Positions 63,238-64,000 of a DNA stretch of 64,000 bases are shown one piece after another; the stretch's first letter is position 1; every line of letters starts with the position of its first letter. The notes below the pieces were generated by a model. The model had not been told where the DNA came from. It saw nothing but the letters and a program-made list of their open reading frames with translations, and ran no database searches. Where the stretch lies: the NCBI RefSeq assembly GCF_004358105.1, contig NZ_SMYL01000001.1, positions 806,001 to 870,000 on the forward strand. Reading direction: 5' to 3'. The position numbers were made by a program, and so were the translations under genes. Source of the stretch: Sapientia aquatica (GTDB taxonomy: Bacteria > Pseudomonadota > Gammaproteobacteria > Burkholderiales > Burkholderiaceae_D).

Positions 63238-64000
63238 TGAACTCATCTATCCACTTTCAGTTAGCACTGTTTTTAATCGTTTTATTGATACTGGCTGTTC
63301 CGCTAGGAAGCTACATTGCCACCGTCATGAGCGGCGAGGGCAATCTTGCGACCCGCCTTTTACGTCCGGTCGAGAAACTAATTTATCGGGTATGTGGCGT
63401 TGATCCAGAGACCGAAATGGGCTGGAAAAGCTATGCCTTCGGCTTAATCCTATTTAATTTGCTTGGTGTGTTAGCGGTCTATGCGCTGCAACGTTTGCAA
63501 GGCATGCTGCCGCTCAATCCTCAAGGAATGGCGGCAATTAGCCCTGACTCCTCATTTAATACAGCCATTAGTTTTGTGACCAATACCAACTGGCAAGGCT
63601 ACACACCCGAAGCAGCCATGAGTTACCTGACCCAGATGCTCGGTTTGGCGGTACAAAACTTCTTATCCGCGGCGACGGGCTTGGCCGTTGTTGTCGCGCT
63701 AATTCGCGGCTTTGCGCGACATAGCGTCTCGACGATTGGCAATATTTGGGTCGATATGACCCGCAGTGTGCTGTACATTTTGATGCCCTTGGCTTTCGTC
63801 ATTGCGCTCGTATTTATGGGGCAAGGCGTGATTCAGAACTTCGACTCCTACAAAACCGTTACCCTATCCGAGCCGTTGACGTACACCCAACCCAAAGTCG
63901 ATGCTGCTGGCGCGCCAATCTTGGATGCCAACGGCGTGGCGGTGCAAGAAACCTTAACGACAACGACACAAACCTTGCCGATGGGCCCAGTTGCCTCGCA
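63237..64000 (+). CDS. kdpA: Potassium-transporting ATPase subunit KdpA, N-terminal part
   Basis: The gene runs off the window's right edge; about 254 residues are visible of some 560-600. It begins MNSSIHFQLALFLIVLLILAVPLGSYI and includes the first pore loop, SFVTNTNWQGYTPE, whose TNTNWQ segment lies in the selectivity filter region, and membrane helices typical of the SKT superfamily. Between helices, a periplasmic loop carries a Thr-rich stretch (VQETLTTTTQTLPMGP). KdpA is the potassium-binding channel subunit of the high-affinity Kdp pump. Confidence 0.95.
   Translation, partial: MNSSIHFQLALFLIVLLILAVPLGSYIATVMSGEGNLATRLLRPVEKLIYRVCGVDPETEMGWKSYAFGLILFNLLGVLAVYALQRLQGMLPLNPQGMAAISPDSSFNTAISFVTNTNWQGYTPEAAMSYLTQMLGLAVQNFLSAATGLAVVVALIRGFARHSVSTIGNIWVDMTRSVLYILMPLAFVIALVFMGQGVIQNFDSYKTVTLSEPLTYTQPKVDAAGAPILDANGVAVQETLTTTTQTLPMGPVAS

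Overview
The window is a gene-dense piece of a betaproteobacterial chromosome. The dapC-dapD-(type IV pilus ATPase)-(ArsC-like)-dapE-prmB order, the holB-pilZ pair, the ompR/envZ pair, cbb3 oxidase genes and moderate base composition point to the Burkholderiales, most likely Oxalobacteraceae (an Undibacterium-like organism). That placement is inference from gene content and protein resemblance. I saw no rRNA, tRNA, insertion sequence, prophage or CRISPR array. Almost everything is core metabolism or housekeeping; the interest lies in small genes, leaders and control sites.

Layout. 1-9 kb: tail of a CAP-domain protein, then lysine/diaminopimelate genes (dapC, dapD, dapE) enclosing a PilU-type ATPase and an ArsC-like reductase, followed by prmB and the ABC-F gene yheS. 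9-16 kb: ompR/envZ, then a leftward block with an encapsulated-ferritin relative that lacks most metal ligands, rlmJ, a GNAT enzyme, pilZ, holB and yaaA, and a divergent PIN-domain gene. 16-24 kb: overlapping cheZ-cheA, selO, msrB, yciB, bolA, a secreted parvulin, and a cysteine-free Ser/Asn/Gln-rich protein behind a sigma-28-like flagellar promoter. 24-37 kb: an MHS transporter, slyX, metC, rimO, a second GNAT, a KirBac potassium channel overlapping ycaQ, qmcA/nfeD, and divergent ppsA/ppsR. 37-44 kb: an exported Cys-motif trio (DUF2946, beta-barrel, TlpA), a CDF metal exporter, lipA, aroC and a REC-DUF3369-GGDEF-EAL protein with a degenerate GGDEF site.

44-64 kb: a tripartite RND efflux operon with a pair of matching operator-like repeats upstream, an LplT-PlsC fusion, a secreted FKBP, cheV, ppnN, a TauE/SafE-like protein, the cbb3 oxidase cluster ccoNOQPGH preceded by an ANR/FNR box, and the start of a kdp operon (a 30-aa membrane ORF, kdpF, partial kdpA) with a KdpE-like site.

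How the parts fit. The cell makes meso-diaminopimelate by the succinylase route, moves by type IV pili and probably flagella (cheZ, cheA, cheV, pilZ, the sigma-28-like promoter), respires at low oxygen with cbb3 oxidase, scavenges potassium by Kdp, and switches between glycolysis and gluconeogenesis with PpsA/PpsR. The best candidates for undescribed biology are the ligand-poor ferritin relative, the harpin-like protein with a flagellar promoter, the RND operator pair and the kdp leader micropeptide.
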